NCBI RefSeq assembly: GCF_041929345.1
Contig: NZ_JBHFNQ010000214.1
Span: 1 to 64,000, forward strand
Source: Floridanema aerugineum
Lineage (GTDB): Bacteria; Cyanobacteriota; Cyanobacteriia; Cyanobacteriales; Aerosakkonemataceae
Direction of reading: 5' to 3'
DNA length: 64,000 nucleotides
Made by a program: the position numbers and the translations under genes. The notes under the pieces are model-generated. The model did not search any database and was not told where the DNA came from. It saw nothing but the letters and a program-made list of their open reading frames with translations. Shown piece by piece: positions 41,290 to 49,722 of this stretch (within the stretch, counting starts at the first letter, position 1; each line of letters begins with the position of its first letter).

Positions 41290-42747
41290 ATGATGTTGAA
41301 ATCAATATTGCCTCGCCTGAGAAACATTATTTTGCGATTAGCTGCTTTATTGCTGCTATCAGTTGCCCTAGTCAATATCGCGACTGGTAACGCGATCGCT
41401 CTACCCAGCGTTTTCCCCACAGGCACAACTATCTACGATCCTGTGCGGGCATACAACAGCTATGTGTTATTCAGTGCCCCGGACGGCAACACCCACCTGA
41501 TTGACATGGATGGCAACGAAGTCCACCGCTGGAACAAGTTCGGCTTCCCACCAGAAATGCTCGACCCAGCACAAACCAATGGTGAGAAGGGGCATATCCT
41601 GGTTCAACTCGAAAACGGCATCTCCCCCTTTGGCGACATCTTCGCGAATCAGGAAGTTGGCGAACTGGATTGGAACGGTACCGTTGTTTGGCGCTGGGGA
41701 ACTCAAGCTCCCGGTGGAAGAGCTTGTCAGAATCACGATATTAGTCGTCTACCGAATGGAAATACTCTGCTTCTGACAACCATTGAGCATCGGGTTGCAG
41801 GTGTCAGCGATCGGGCGATCGCCGATCAAAAAATTGTGGAAGTCTCCAAGGACGGTGAAATCGTCTGGAGTTGGACAGCTGGCGACCACCTGAATGAATT
41901 TGGCATTTCTCCACGAGGGCGTGCCCTTCTCCGTCAGGCGTATAGTTCCAGTAAACAGGAATTTGGTGGCTTTTTGACCCTCAATGATATGCAACCCGTC
42001 GGCCCCAACCCTTGGTTCGACGCGGGAGACAAACGTTTCGCCCCAGATAATATTGTGATTGACTCTCGCGAAATCAGCTTTATCGCCATCATCGACAAGC
42101 AAACAGGTAAGATCGTCTGGCGACTTGGCCCCGACTATCTGACTGAAAATCAGCAAACCCAGGAGGCGACTGCGGTTGCCAGAACCTCCCTGCGACCCAG
42201 ATTCAGCCTTTCTACCCCCCGCCCTGTGGATCAAACCAGTGGACAGCATGATGCCCACCTCATTCCTCAAGGGTTGCCCGGTGCGGGAAATTTGCTCGTC
42301 TTTGATAATGAGGGACCTTCAGGGTTCCCACCCACCCGACTCAGTGTCGAACCAGGGTCACGAATTCTGGAGATCGATCCCCAAACGAAGATTATCGTCT
42401 GGCAGTATACTGGAATTGATTCGGATCAGCCTTCCTGGGGATTCTATAGTTCATTCATTTCCAGTGCTCGACGGCTCCCAAATGGAAATACCTTGATTGA
42501 CGAGGGCATGACTGGACGTTTGTTTCAGGTCACGCCATCCGGTGAAATTGTCTGGGAATATGTCAATCCCTACTACAGTCGTCAAAAGCTTGATTTTGAT
42601 CGGGAAGTATCAGTCAATTGGGTTTATAGGGCGCAGCCAATCCCCTACAGTTGGGTTCCAGACAATACTCCCCATACAGAAGCTGCTATTGAGCCTCCCC
42701 AAAATTCGGAATTTCGAGTGACGCAGCTTCCGAATGGCAGGCAGTAA
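41290..42747 (+). CDS. Arylsulfotransferase (ASST)-family exported protein
   Basis: The 485-residue protein has a signal or anchor segment (residues about 8-37), then repeated beta-propeller-like units with NGNTL motifs (RLPNGNTLLLTT, RRLPNGNTLIDEG), DGEIVWSW, TGKIVWRLG and SGEIVWEY. This matches arylsulfotransferase/ASST-like proteins, which move sulfate between phenolic esters without PAPS in the bacterial ASST, or belong to a broader repeat family. Candidate active-site His residues occur in CQNHDISRLP and SGQHDAHLIP. Catalytic activity is not certain. The location beside sulfur genes is consistent. Confidence 0.75.
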   Translation: MMLKSILPRLRNIILRLAALLLLSVALVNIATGNAIALPSVFPTGTTIYDPVRAYNSYVLFSAPDGNTHLIDMDGNEVHRWNKFGFPPEMLDPAQTNGEKGHILVQLENGISPFGDIFANQEVGELDWNGTVVWRWGTQAPGGRACQNHDISRLPNGNTLLLTTIEHRVAGVSDRAIADQKIVEVSKDGEIVWSWTAGDHLNEFGISPRGRALLRQAYSSSKQEFGGFLTLNDMQPVGPNPWFDAGDKRFAPDNIVIDSREISFIAIIDKQTGKIVWRLGPDYLTENQQTQEATAVARTSLRPRFSLSTPRPVDQTSGQHDAHLIPQGLPGAGNLLVFDNEGPSGFPPTRLSVEPGSRILEIDPQTKIIVWQYTGIDSDQPSWGFYSSFISSARRLPNGNTLIDEGMTGRLFQVTPSGEIVWEYVNPYYSRQKLDFDREVSVNWVYRAQPIPYSWVPDNTPHTEAAIEPPQNSEFRVTQLPNGRQ

Positions 42748-42799
42748 TCGTCAGGTTACTAATATAATCGCCTCATCTTTGATCTTTAAAGTTTTACCT

Positions 42800-43192
42800 A
42801 TGAGCAATCTGATCGAATACGACGATGCCAGCGCAGAAGTTCGAGCAGTTTATGACGATATCCGCGCAACTCGCCAAACGGACTACATCAACAATTTTTG
42901 GAAAGCTCTCGCTCAACATCCACCTACGCTACGTCGCACTTGGGAAACGCTCAAGGAAGTAATGACTAGCCCTGGTGAACTCGATCCTCTGACGCGAGAA
43001 CTGATTTACATTGCTGTCAGCGTTACCAATGGCTGTGAATATTGTATCGCTTCTCACACAGCGGCGGCACACGCAAAAGGCATGAACGAGGCAATGTTTG
43101 GAGAGTTGCTGGCAATCATAGCTACAGCGAACACCACGAATCGTCTTGCTAATGGCTATCGAGTTCCTGTAGATGAGCAATTTAAGGTGTAA
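42800..43192 (+). CDS. AhpD/carboxymuconolactone decarboxylase-family protein
   Basis: The ATG at 42800 gives 130 residues. The domain has the AhpD-type redox motif CEYC (Cys79, Cys82) followed by His86, in a helix typical of peroxidase-like CMD proteins. It may detoxify peroxides or act on lactones. It lies 52 bases after the ASST gene and probably shares its transcript. Confidence 0.82.
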   Translation: MSNLIEYDDASAEVRAVYDDIRATRQTDYINNFWKALAQHPPTLRRTWETLKEVMTSPGELDPLTRELIYIAVSVTNGCEYCIASHTAAAHAKGMNEAMFGELLAIIATANTTNRLANGYRVPVDEQFKV

Positions 43193-43376
43193 CTCAGATC
43201 TTGCACCTGTCGTTTTAGCTCGCCTGGGACTCAAGTCCCAGGCTAATAGCTCAAGTCCACTAAAGTGGACTGAAAGCTTTTAATTTCAAATATTTTAGTC
43301 CTCTCTCGCGAGGAGTTTCGCTACTCGCGGTGGGACTTGAGTCCCAGGCAGATTTTGGGAGTGGTGCAAGATGTGA
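43193..43376. repeat. MITE-like repeat, family CTCAGATCTTGCACC, copy C
   Basis: Ends CTCAGATCTTGCACC and GGTGCAAGATGTGAG match copies A (11945) and B (19013). Inside are GCCTGGGACTCAAGTCCCAG with its inverted partner, and TTTAGTCCTCTCTCGCGAGG, which copy B shares in diverged form. The element begins right at the stop codon of the preceding gene. Confidence 0.7.
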
Positions 43377-43453
43377 GTGTCAGCGAACGGAGAACAGGGA
43401 ATAGGGGAAAGTTTTGAGTTCTAAATTTTAAGTAATCAACTTTAGCGATTATT

Positions 43454-44749
43454 ATGCAGTATTGGTATGGACAACTGGGTGAACAGGTAAGCAGAACTAT
43501 TTACCAACGCTTACCTGCTTTCAAATGGCGCAACTTTCGCCTCTTTTTCGGGGGACAACTGCTGTCCATGTCAGGCACATTTATGACTCAGCAGTTGACT
43601 ATTCCCTGGCTGATCTATGATTTAACAAAGTCCGCCTGGTTACTCGGATTAGCTGGATTTTTACAATTTCTGCCAACTTTATTGTTAATTCCGTTTTCCG
43701 GTGTGTTAGCTGACCGCTGGAGTCGGCGTGATTTATTGATGTTGGTGCAAGTTTTAGGGATCGGTGTCTCTGCAACCCTAACCGCGCTTACGTTTCTAGA
43801 CACGATCGGCTTTGGGTCACTATTGATCCTGAGTATTTTGAATGGGATGTTGAAAGGTTTGGATATGCCCATTCGCCATACAATTGTGACGGAAACGGTG
43901 GACGATCGCACAGACTGGGGCAATGCGATCGCGCTCAACTCGGTGATGTTGAGTTCATCATTAGTGTTAGGGCCTGCGATCGGTGGGATTTTAATTGCTA
44001 CTCTTGGTGTGAAATACTGTTTTCTTTACGACACATTGAGTTATATTGCGGCGATCGTGACGCTCAAAGCAATGCAAATGCCACCCAAATCTCCACCAGT
44101 CACGACTGAGAATGATACCTGGCTGAAATTGCGTGAAGGTTTCCAATATGTCAATACTATGCAACCAATTCGCATCATTCTGCTAATGTTGGCATTACAT
44201 GGCTTAGTTGGCATCTCCTACATTGCTGTACTACCGATCTTTGCGGCAGAAATTTTACACGGTCATGCTACCACAATGGCAGCACTGGGGATGGCAGGAC
44301 CGATCGGTTCCTTATGCGCCTGTTTCTACCTGAGTATGCGACGCGGCATTTTGGGATTAGAACGGCTAATTAGGGTAGCACAAGCTGCGATCGGAGTGAG
44401 TTTGATCTCATTTGCTCTGTCTAGACAACTCTGGCTATCCTTGCTGACACTAGTGATGGTTGGAGGTTTCGGAATTCTGCAAATTACCAGCACTAATACG
44501 ATTATTCAAACTCTCGTACCAGACGACAAGCGTGGTCGCGTTATGAGTTTCTATGCCCTGGCAATGGTGGGAATGATGCCCTTTGGAAATTTATTGGCTG
44601 GCAGTTTAGCACAGGTGATGGGTGCTCCTAATGCCCTTATTGTCTGCGGTAGCGTTTGTATCTTGGGGTCGATATGGTATTCTTTTCGGGTATCGCAGAT
44701 CAGCTGTTGGATTAAGCGAGAAATTGATTCCCCAATTGTAAGTGGTTGA
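43454..44749 (+). CDS. MFS exporter (EntS-like group)
   Basis: The 431-residue membrane protein has about twelve helices and motif A SGVLADRWSRRDLL. The start WRNFRLFFGGQLLSMSGTFMTQ and the centre IALNSVMLSSSLVLGPAIGG mark the EntS-like branch, as with the MFS protein at 8189. Efflux of a siderophore-like or sulfonated compound is possible. Confidence 0.85.
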   Translation: MQYWYGQLGEQVSRTIYQRLPAFKWRNFRLFFGGQLLSMSGTFMTQQLTIPWLIYDLTKSAWLLGLAGFLQFLPTLLLIPFSGVLADRWSRRDLLMLVQVLGIGVSATLTALTFLDTIGFGSLLILSILNGMLKGLDMPIRHTIVTETVDDRTDWGNAIALNSVMLSSSLVLGPAIGGILIATLGVKYCFLYDTLSYIAAIVTLKAMQMPPKSPPVTTENDTWLKLREGFQYVNTMQPIRIILLMLALHGLVGISYIAVLPIFAAEILHGHATTMAALGMAGPIGSLCACFYLSMRRGILGLERLIRVAQAAIGVSLISFALSRQLWLSLLTLVMVGGFGILQITSTNTIIQTLVPDDKRGRVMSFYALAMVGMMPFGNLLAGSLAQVMGAPNALIVCGSVCILGSIWYSFRVSQISCWIKREIDSPIVSG

Positions 44750-44865
44750 TGGCGATCGGTCTGTGCGAGTACAAAGAACAGGAAACAAGGAACAGGCAAT
44801 ACCCCTTGTTCCTTTGTTCCCTTGTCCCGGTTGAGAGTTCCCTAGATTTTTATCAAGGGAATAGG

Positions 44866-45756
44866 TCAACTTTGGCTAATGCTATTAGGTGTAAGTGCCG
44901 CATACTGAGCAGATGTTAGTGCTGCATCGGTAACGTTAACAGGTTTGGGGATGACCTTGTTCTGGAAGAAAAGATCAGCAACTCTTTGCTGTTCCTTGAG
45001 CAAGGTTGGAGTAATGGCTCTGCGTCCAAAAGTGCGACGGTTGATAATTCGTGCCATGAGATCTTCATCAATCTTCTGGGCAGGTGCAAGCAGTTTTACT
45101 GCTTGTGGGCGGTTTCGAGCGGCCCATTGCTCAATTTTGTCAATCTCTTCAATCACGATTTTCAGCAGAGCTAGGTTTTCTACGGCAAAGGGCTTGTACG
45201 CAACATAATAGCCACCAGGAGAATTGATTCCTCGGGCATCCCGAATCACTCGAATTTTCCCAGCTTTTTCTGCCATAGCGTAATAGGGATCTCCTGTCAC
45301 CCAGACGGGAATCCTACCTTGGATGAAAGGTGCAGTGGCTTCTACGTTTGGTAGACTCTTGACGGTGACATCGGAAATTTTCAAACCAACTTCTTCCAAA
45401 GCCCTGATGATGAAATAGTGGGAAGCAGATGCTCTTTGAAAAACTACTGTTTGCCCTTTGATATCTCGTACACTTTTAATTGGCGAATTGGGGGGAACAG
45501 CGATTACACTATTTTTGCCAGTTTCTGGAGTTATTCTTGAACCTACAACATAAACTATTGGGCTACTTGCGGCTTGGGCAAAGATGGGAGGTGTTTCCCC
45601 AACAAATCCGAGATCAATCCGCCCAACGTTCATTGCTTCCATCATCTGCGGACCTTGAGCAAATTGTAGCCATTCCACTTTCACTCCCAAAGGTTGCAGT
45701 CTTTTTTCCAAGACACCAGAAACTTTCACCAAGTCTCCTGATACTTGATATCCCAA
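44866..45756 (-). pseudogene. SsuA-like binding protein, 5' end deleted
   Basis: The 296-codon frame lacks the signal peptide and first residues. It starts at GYQVSGDLVKVSGVLEKRL, which aligns with residue 70 onward of the intact paralog at 46248-47342, and continues to the normal end (TSAQYAALTPNSISQS). An in-frame TAG is immediately upstream, and the 5' part has been replaced by gst sequence. Without a signal peptide the product could not be exported. It is probably non-functional. Confidence 0.8.
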
Positions 45757-46226
45757 TCTCTAAACCCGCTAGTTTCAGCATCTTCAATCCACTGTTTTGC
45801 GATCGCATTTTCTTCTGGATTTTCGGGTAGTAGTGGTTTATCCTTAAATCGCTCTTCTAAAGCTAGGAGAATATCCTTAGATTCATAAACTAAATTGCCT
45901 TCAATTTTTGCGGCAGGGACAAGAGTTGTGGGAACTAAATCTGTATACCATTTAGGTTTGTTACTTAGGTCGATAAACTCTGTTTCAAAGGGAATTTCCT
46001 TTTCTTCTAAGGCGAACCAAACTCTTTCACAAAAAGGACACCAAGAGTTAGTATCACGGTAGAGTAATACTGGCGGTGCGGTATCAGGGGGAAGTTTATG
46101 CAAACTGCTAGGTATCGGAGCAGTAGAAGGTGTTTGTCCTGGTCTACGTACTCGTCGGGCTGAGGTATTTTTTCGGGCAGTTTCTAACAATTCATTCCAG
46201 GTAGATACTGTGTTTTGAATGCTCAT
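45726..46226 (-). pseudogene. Glutathione S-transferase, C-terminal domain deleted
   Basis: The 166-residue frame has the full thioredoxin-like GST domain of the omega-like type with CPFC at residues 63-66 (NSWCPFCERVWFALEEKEI), but homology stops at about GFRDW near residue 155, where the frame enters ssuA sequence out of frame and ends. The all-helical GST domain is missing. It follows the intact binding-protein gene by 21 bases, so it was once in the same operon. Confidence 0.78.
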
Positions 46227-46247
46227 TTTTCACCTTTAGATATAAAG

Positions 46248-47342
46248 CTATTTTTGGCTGATAGTTGCAGGAGTAATTGCGGCATATTGCTCTGTGGTGA
46301 GCATAGCTTCTTGAATATTAAGCGGTTTGGGTAGTAAGCCATTTCTATAAAAATAATCAGCAACTTTTTGTTGTTGCTGAATTAGTTCTGAACTAATTGC
46401 CCTTCTGCCAAAGGTACGCCGATCGATCACTTTTTGCATCACATCTAATTCTAATTTCTGTTCCGGTGCAATTAGCTTGGCAGTTTCTTGAGGGTTTGCC
46501 TCTGCCCATTGTTCAATTTTGTCAATTTCCTCAATTACTATTCGGAGTAATTCAGAATTTTCTTGAGCAAATTGTCTGCGTCCAATATAATACCCACCAG
46601 GCGAATCAATCCCTCTTGCATCACGAAGTATCCGCACTCTACCCAATTTTTCTGCTAGGGCAAGATGAGGATCTCCTGTTACCCAAACAGGAATGTTTCC
46701 TTCAATAAATGCACCCCGCGCTTCTACATTTGGCATACTTAAAACTTGAATATCACTGTATTGCAAACCGACATCTTCTAAAGCTCTGAGGATAAAATAG
46801 TGGGAAGCAGAAGCTTTTTGAAATACAACTTTTTGCCCTTTAATGTCTGCTACTGTCTTAATAGGAGATTCGGGTGGAACAGCAATTACGCTTCCTCTGC
46901 CAGTTTCAGGAGTAGTTTTTTGTCCAACTAAATAGACAATTTGGGCACCCGCAGCTTGTGCGAATATTGGTGGAGTTTCCCCAACAGAACCTATGTCAAT
47001 TTTGCCAACATTCATGGCTTCCATAAGTTGTGGCCCTTGGGCAAATTGCGCCCATTCCACTTTAATACCCAAAGGTTCTAAGCGTTTTTCTAATACACCT
47101 GTAACTCTAACTAAATCTCCTGCTTGTTGATATCCCATGTGAATGACTTTAGTCTGAATTCCAGTGGTATTGGCATTAACAGGATTTGTGTTATTATCTG
47201 GGCTATTTGGAGCAGTGGAAGTTGTGGCATTTTGGTTTGATGTGCCACAACTTCCTAAGATTAAGGTAGTGGATAAACTTGCTAAACCGGGTAATACAAC
47301 TTTGACGAAATGACGACGGGGAATTTTAATTTTTGAAATCAT
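46248..47342 (-). CDS. SsuA-like sulfonate-binding lipoprotein
   Basis: The 364-residue protein has an RRHF signal region and a perfect lipobox LGSC with Cys32, a Thr/Asn-rich linker, and an SsuA-like domain (HMGYQQAGDLVRVTGVLEKR, GPQLMEAMNVGKIDIGSVGE, PPIFAQAAG). The truncated copy at 44866 is its close paralog, pointing to a former tandem duplication separated by gst. No transporter ATPase or permease is near. Confidence 0.85.
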   Translation of the reverse strand: MISKIKIPRRHFVKVVLPGLASLSTTLILGSCGTSNQNATTSTAPNSPDNNTNPVNANTTGIQTKVIHMGYQQAGDLVRVTGVLEKRLEPLGIKVEWAQFAQGPQLMEAMNVGKIDIGSVGETPPIFAQAAGAQIVYLVGQKTTPETGRGSVIAVPPESPIKTVADIKGQKVVFQKASASHYFILRALEDVGLQYSDIQVLSMPNVEARGAFIEGNIPVWVTGDPHLALAEKLGRVRILRDARGIDSPGGYYIGRRQFAQENSELLRIVIEEIDKIEQWAEANPQETAKLIAPEQKLELDVMQKVIDRRTFGRRAISSELIQQQQKVADYFYRNGLLPKPLNIQEAMLTTEQYAAITPATISQK

Positions 47343-47497
47343 CGGTTGTTGGTGTTTTCTGTTTTAGATGAAGGGGTTATAGATTTTTTTGAACCACAGA
47401 GATGCAGAGAACACTCCAGAGAAGAGATGGAGGAATTGCTTTATCTATGTTTATTTGTGGTTAGAAAATCCTAAATTTTTGCACTCTTGTTAGATGC

Positions 47498-48313
47498 TTA
47501 TTGCTTCCAAGCAATTAGAGCGGTGACTGAAAGTTCTTCGGTAAATTTGCCTGATGGTTCAATTTTTAGTAGGGATTCTTTTAAATCAACCTGGAACTTT
47601 TCCCGATTTTTACCAAAGAATGATGGTAAGGCAAAAGCGGTTGAATAAATATAACCCAAGTATGAATCTATTGTCCAAGATTGCTCAAATTTAATTTCGT
47701 AGTTGGCGTAGCGCGGGAATTTTGATTTTGCTAAGACTTCTTCATGGGGAATTTCTAAGGATTTCCATAGTCCTTGTCCGGCTTTTCCTGTGCGCCGCTG
47801 TTCGCCTAGCCAACGTTTTACTACTGCGATCGCAGTTTGCTTCCAAGGATGTTCGCTATGCCAAGGATCATCACTGGTTTTAATAATTGCAATTCCTCCG
47901 TCATCCGATAGCAAGGAATAAAGTTTTTCTAATACTAATTCTCGCTGCATCCAATGAAAAGAACGTCCCAATGTTGCTAAGCGAAAATCACTGCAATCTG
48001 GAGAAATAGACTCGGCTCGATCTTGAACCCAGATAATATTATTTGCTCCCAAATTTCTCGCTTGTTCTTCAGCTTCTTTAAGCATTTCTGCATCTGGATC
48101 AACTGCAACTACTTCAGCAAAGCGATCGCGAAAAGGAATAGCAATCAATCCTGCACCACAACCTAAATCAAGTAGTCTTCCTGTGCCATCAAGTTTAAAG
48201 ATATCTGCCAATAAATCAAATAAGGCTTTCGGGTATTTCGATCGGTAACGCGCATAATACCAAGCAGCACCTTGAAATAAAGTTGGATCGTAGTTAGGAA
48301 TCGTACTAACCAT
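47498..48313 (-). CDS. Class I SAM methyltransferase
   Basis: The 271-residue protein has GRLLDLGCGAGLIAIPF as motif I, VVAVDPDAEML as the acidic strand and a C-terminal half typical of small-molecule methyltransferases. GGAG precedes the ATG by 9 bases. Dyad operator site 5 lies about 400 bases upstream. Confidence 0.83.
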   Translation of the reverse strand: MVSTIPNYDPTLFQGAAWYYARYRSKYPKALFDLLADIFKLDGTGRLLDLGCGAGLIAIPFRDRFAEVVAVDPDAEMLKEAEEQARNLGANNIIWVQDRAESISPDCSDFRLATLGRSFHWMQRELVLEKLYSLLSDDGGIAIIKTSDDPWHSEHPWKQTAIAVVKRWLGEQRRTGKAGQGLWKSLEIPHEEVLAKSKFPRYANYEIKFEQSWTIDSYLGYIYSTAFALPSFFGKNREKFQVDLKESLLKIEPSGKFTEELSVTALIAWKQ

Positions 48314-48714
48314 TCAAAAAACTCCACAAGTTGACTTTAGTTTTTTAGGAAAGATGGGAAAAAGATATTTGTTGCAATTTCCCATCTTTAACAGGAGCGA
48401 TAGCGGTCAACACTAAATATTCTTCTGTGTCTTTCTCAACAACTGCACTTATCAGGTTAGTTGTAACTAGCGAAAGATTGATTAGAAAAAAAAATGCCTA
48501 CCTATTGCACTAACAGCGTTGTTCTCAGTTAGCCCCAAGAGTTTTCCGTGTCTACTTTAAAGGATCTAGAGAATTGAACAAATTTTGGTGTTTTTAGGCA
48601 GGCATTCTATAGTACTGTTTATCGAGCGACTTACCGTAGTTTTCATTTAAGATTATGTCATAGCCTTCCAGAAAATACAAGATGATTTGCCAATAAAATG
48701 TGTGAATTTCGTAT

Positions 48715-48731
48715 AATTAGATACTCTAACT
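48715..48731. promoter_or_regulatory. Dyad operator, site 5
   Basis: AATTAGA-TAC-TCTAACT keeps the core TTAGA-TAC-TCTAA. A plus-strand TATAAT at 48712-48717 overlaps it, with TTGCCA 19 bases upstream, but no plus-strand gene follows closely. The methyltransferase on the minus strand is the nearest candidate target. Orientation is unresolved. Confidence 0.55.
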
Positions 48732-48810
48732 AACGAATTCGTTCAGTTGTCTGGCTTACAGCCATAAATGTTTATTACTGAGATTTTGCACTAGGAGGCA
48801 GAGCCTTTAT

Positions 48811-48956
48811 CAATACTTCTCGGTTAAGAATTTTTCCCTTTGTAGGGGCGAAGCATTCGGGTCAAAATTTATGGCTGAAAACCTAGATTTTCTGCCCGAA
48901 TGCTGATGCCTCCGGCACGCTACGCGAACGCCCCTACTCTTAACCGAGCAGTATTG
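48811..48956. mobile_element. 146-bp MITE with 19-bp terminal repeats and 10-bp TSD
   Basis: The left end CAATACTTCTCGGTTAAGA (48811-48829) and the right end TCTTAACCGAGCAGTATTG (48938-48956) are inverted repeats with one mismatch. The element is flanked by GAGCCTTTAT at 48801-48810 and again at 48957-48966, a 10-bp target-site duplication. No coding capacity. It split an older repeat (AGGCAGAGCCT ... GTTCCCAGG). Confidence 0.85.
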
Positions 48957-48968
48957 GAGCCTTTATTT

Positions 48969-49017
48969 TCGTTCCCAGGTTGAACCTGGGAACGAGATGT
49001 GGGAGGTAAAACCTCCC
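48969..49017. repeat. Two adjacent hairpins of a dispersed repeat
   Basis: TCGTTCCCAGGTT and AACCTGGGAACGA form a 13-bp stem around a single G. GGGAGGT-AAA-ACCTCCC follows. Together with AGGCAGAGCCT at 48797-48806 this is a known type of cyanobacterial interspersed repeat, interrupted by the MITE. Confidence 0.7.
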
Positions 49018-49053
49018 TTGGTACAAGATCGATTTGAGTATTAAATGCAAACA

Positions 49054-49093
49054 ATAATTGAACTAAGCCTCAGCTAGGGCGTAGTTCAATTAT
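49054..49093. repeat. 12-bp inverted repeat, 16-base loop
   Basis: ATAATTGAACTA (49054-49065) and TAGTTCAATTAT (49082-49093) are exact inverted repeats around CCTCAGCTAGGG. It is downstream of a small membrane protein gene on the minus strand and may end its transcript. Confidence 0.55.
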
Positions 49094-49182
49094 CATTAAT
49101 AACTATTATTGATAAGTTATTTATTTGAATATAAAAAACACTTGTAGTAACAATCTATCTTTTTTAAATGAGAAGCGATCGT

Positions 49183-49398
49183 TTAATCAGCTACTACTAT
49201 GCTATTAGGGTTTAAGGGAGAGGTAAAAACATAATAGATAACTCCGGTTGCTAATAGGGTAACGGCAATGCTGAAAATTGTCACCCAGCGATCGGCAGGT
49301 TCGTAGGTATCTTCATCAATATCTCGACGCACGAAAAAATAGTGAATTGTTGTTAGTAACACAGTTACTAAACCTACTAAAGAGAAAGTTAAACCCAA
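49183..49398 (-). CDS. Small two-helix membrane protein of unknown function
   Basis: The 71-residue product (TTG start) has two membrane helices (GLTFSLVGLVTVLLTTIHYF and WVTIFSIAVTLLATGVIYYV) with FVRRDIDEDTYEPADR between. The frame stays open upstream through KAKPSRQPGDGWK to a TAG, so the natural start codon may have been lost at the junction with the inverted copy described next. Function not known. Confidence 0.6.
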   Translation of the reverse strand: MGLTFSLVGLVTVLLTTIHYFFVRRDIDEDTYEPADRWVTIFSIAVTLLATGVIYYVFTSPLNPNSIVVAD

Positions 49399-49420
49399 CT
49401 TCCAACCATCACCAGGTTGT

Positions 49421-49580
49421 CTGGACGGTTTTGCTTTCTACATTTCATTTTTTCGCAGTCCGACGTGATATTGATGCCGATTTTTACCAACCAGCAGGTC
49501 GTTGGGTGATTCTTTCTAGTATGGCGGTGACTTTTTTGGGAACTGGAGTAGTGTATTACGTTTTTACAGCTTCTTTTTGA
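49421..49580 (+). pseudogene. Inverted, 5'-truncated copy of the two-helix protein
   Basis: The plus strand encodes WTVLLSTFHFFAVRRDIDAD and WVILSSMAVTFLGTGVVYYV, homologous to the gene at 49183-49398. The first part of the gene is missing and the upstream frame is just the antisense of the neighbour. The two copies face head to head and overlap at about 49421-49440. Confidence 0.75.
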
Positions 49581-49722
49581 TAATCTGCCGTTGAGCGATC
49601 GACCTCAAATAGTAAAGAGATGTAACGAGACAGTCCGAGTACAGTTTACCTATCGGAAAATAGTAGTATAGACGATGCGAATTTCGCAGACTCTTAATAA
49701 TTGCTTTATATTTGAATGACCG

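Larger units (their letters stand above)
48314..49182. other. 869-base gap with operator, MITE and hairpins
   Basis: No gene is recognised. In order it holds an AT-rich leader, dyad operator site 5 (48715), a MITE with target duplication (48811-48956), two strong hairpins (48969-49017) and a 12-bp inverted repeat with 16-base loop (49054-49093). Confidence 0.65.

Noticed and set aside
41749..42270. Long antisense frame inside the ASST-like gene
   Set aside because: The sense strand encodes a coherent beta-propeller family protein, so the antisense frame is a shadow.
48712..48717. Plus-strand TATAAT as a real promoter
   Set aside because: It has a 19-base spacer to TTGCCA and no plus-strand gene follows for about 1 kb, so it may be coincidental overlap with the operator.
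49278..49420. First half of the plus-strand frame 49278-49580 as coding
   Set aside because: This part is the antisense of the small membrane gene. Only the segment from about 49421 has homology.
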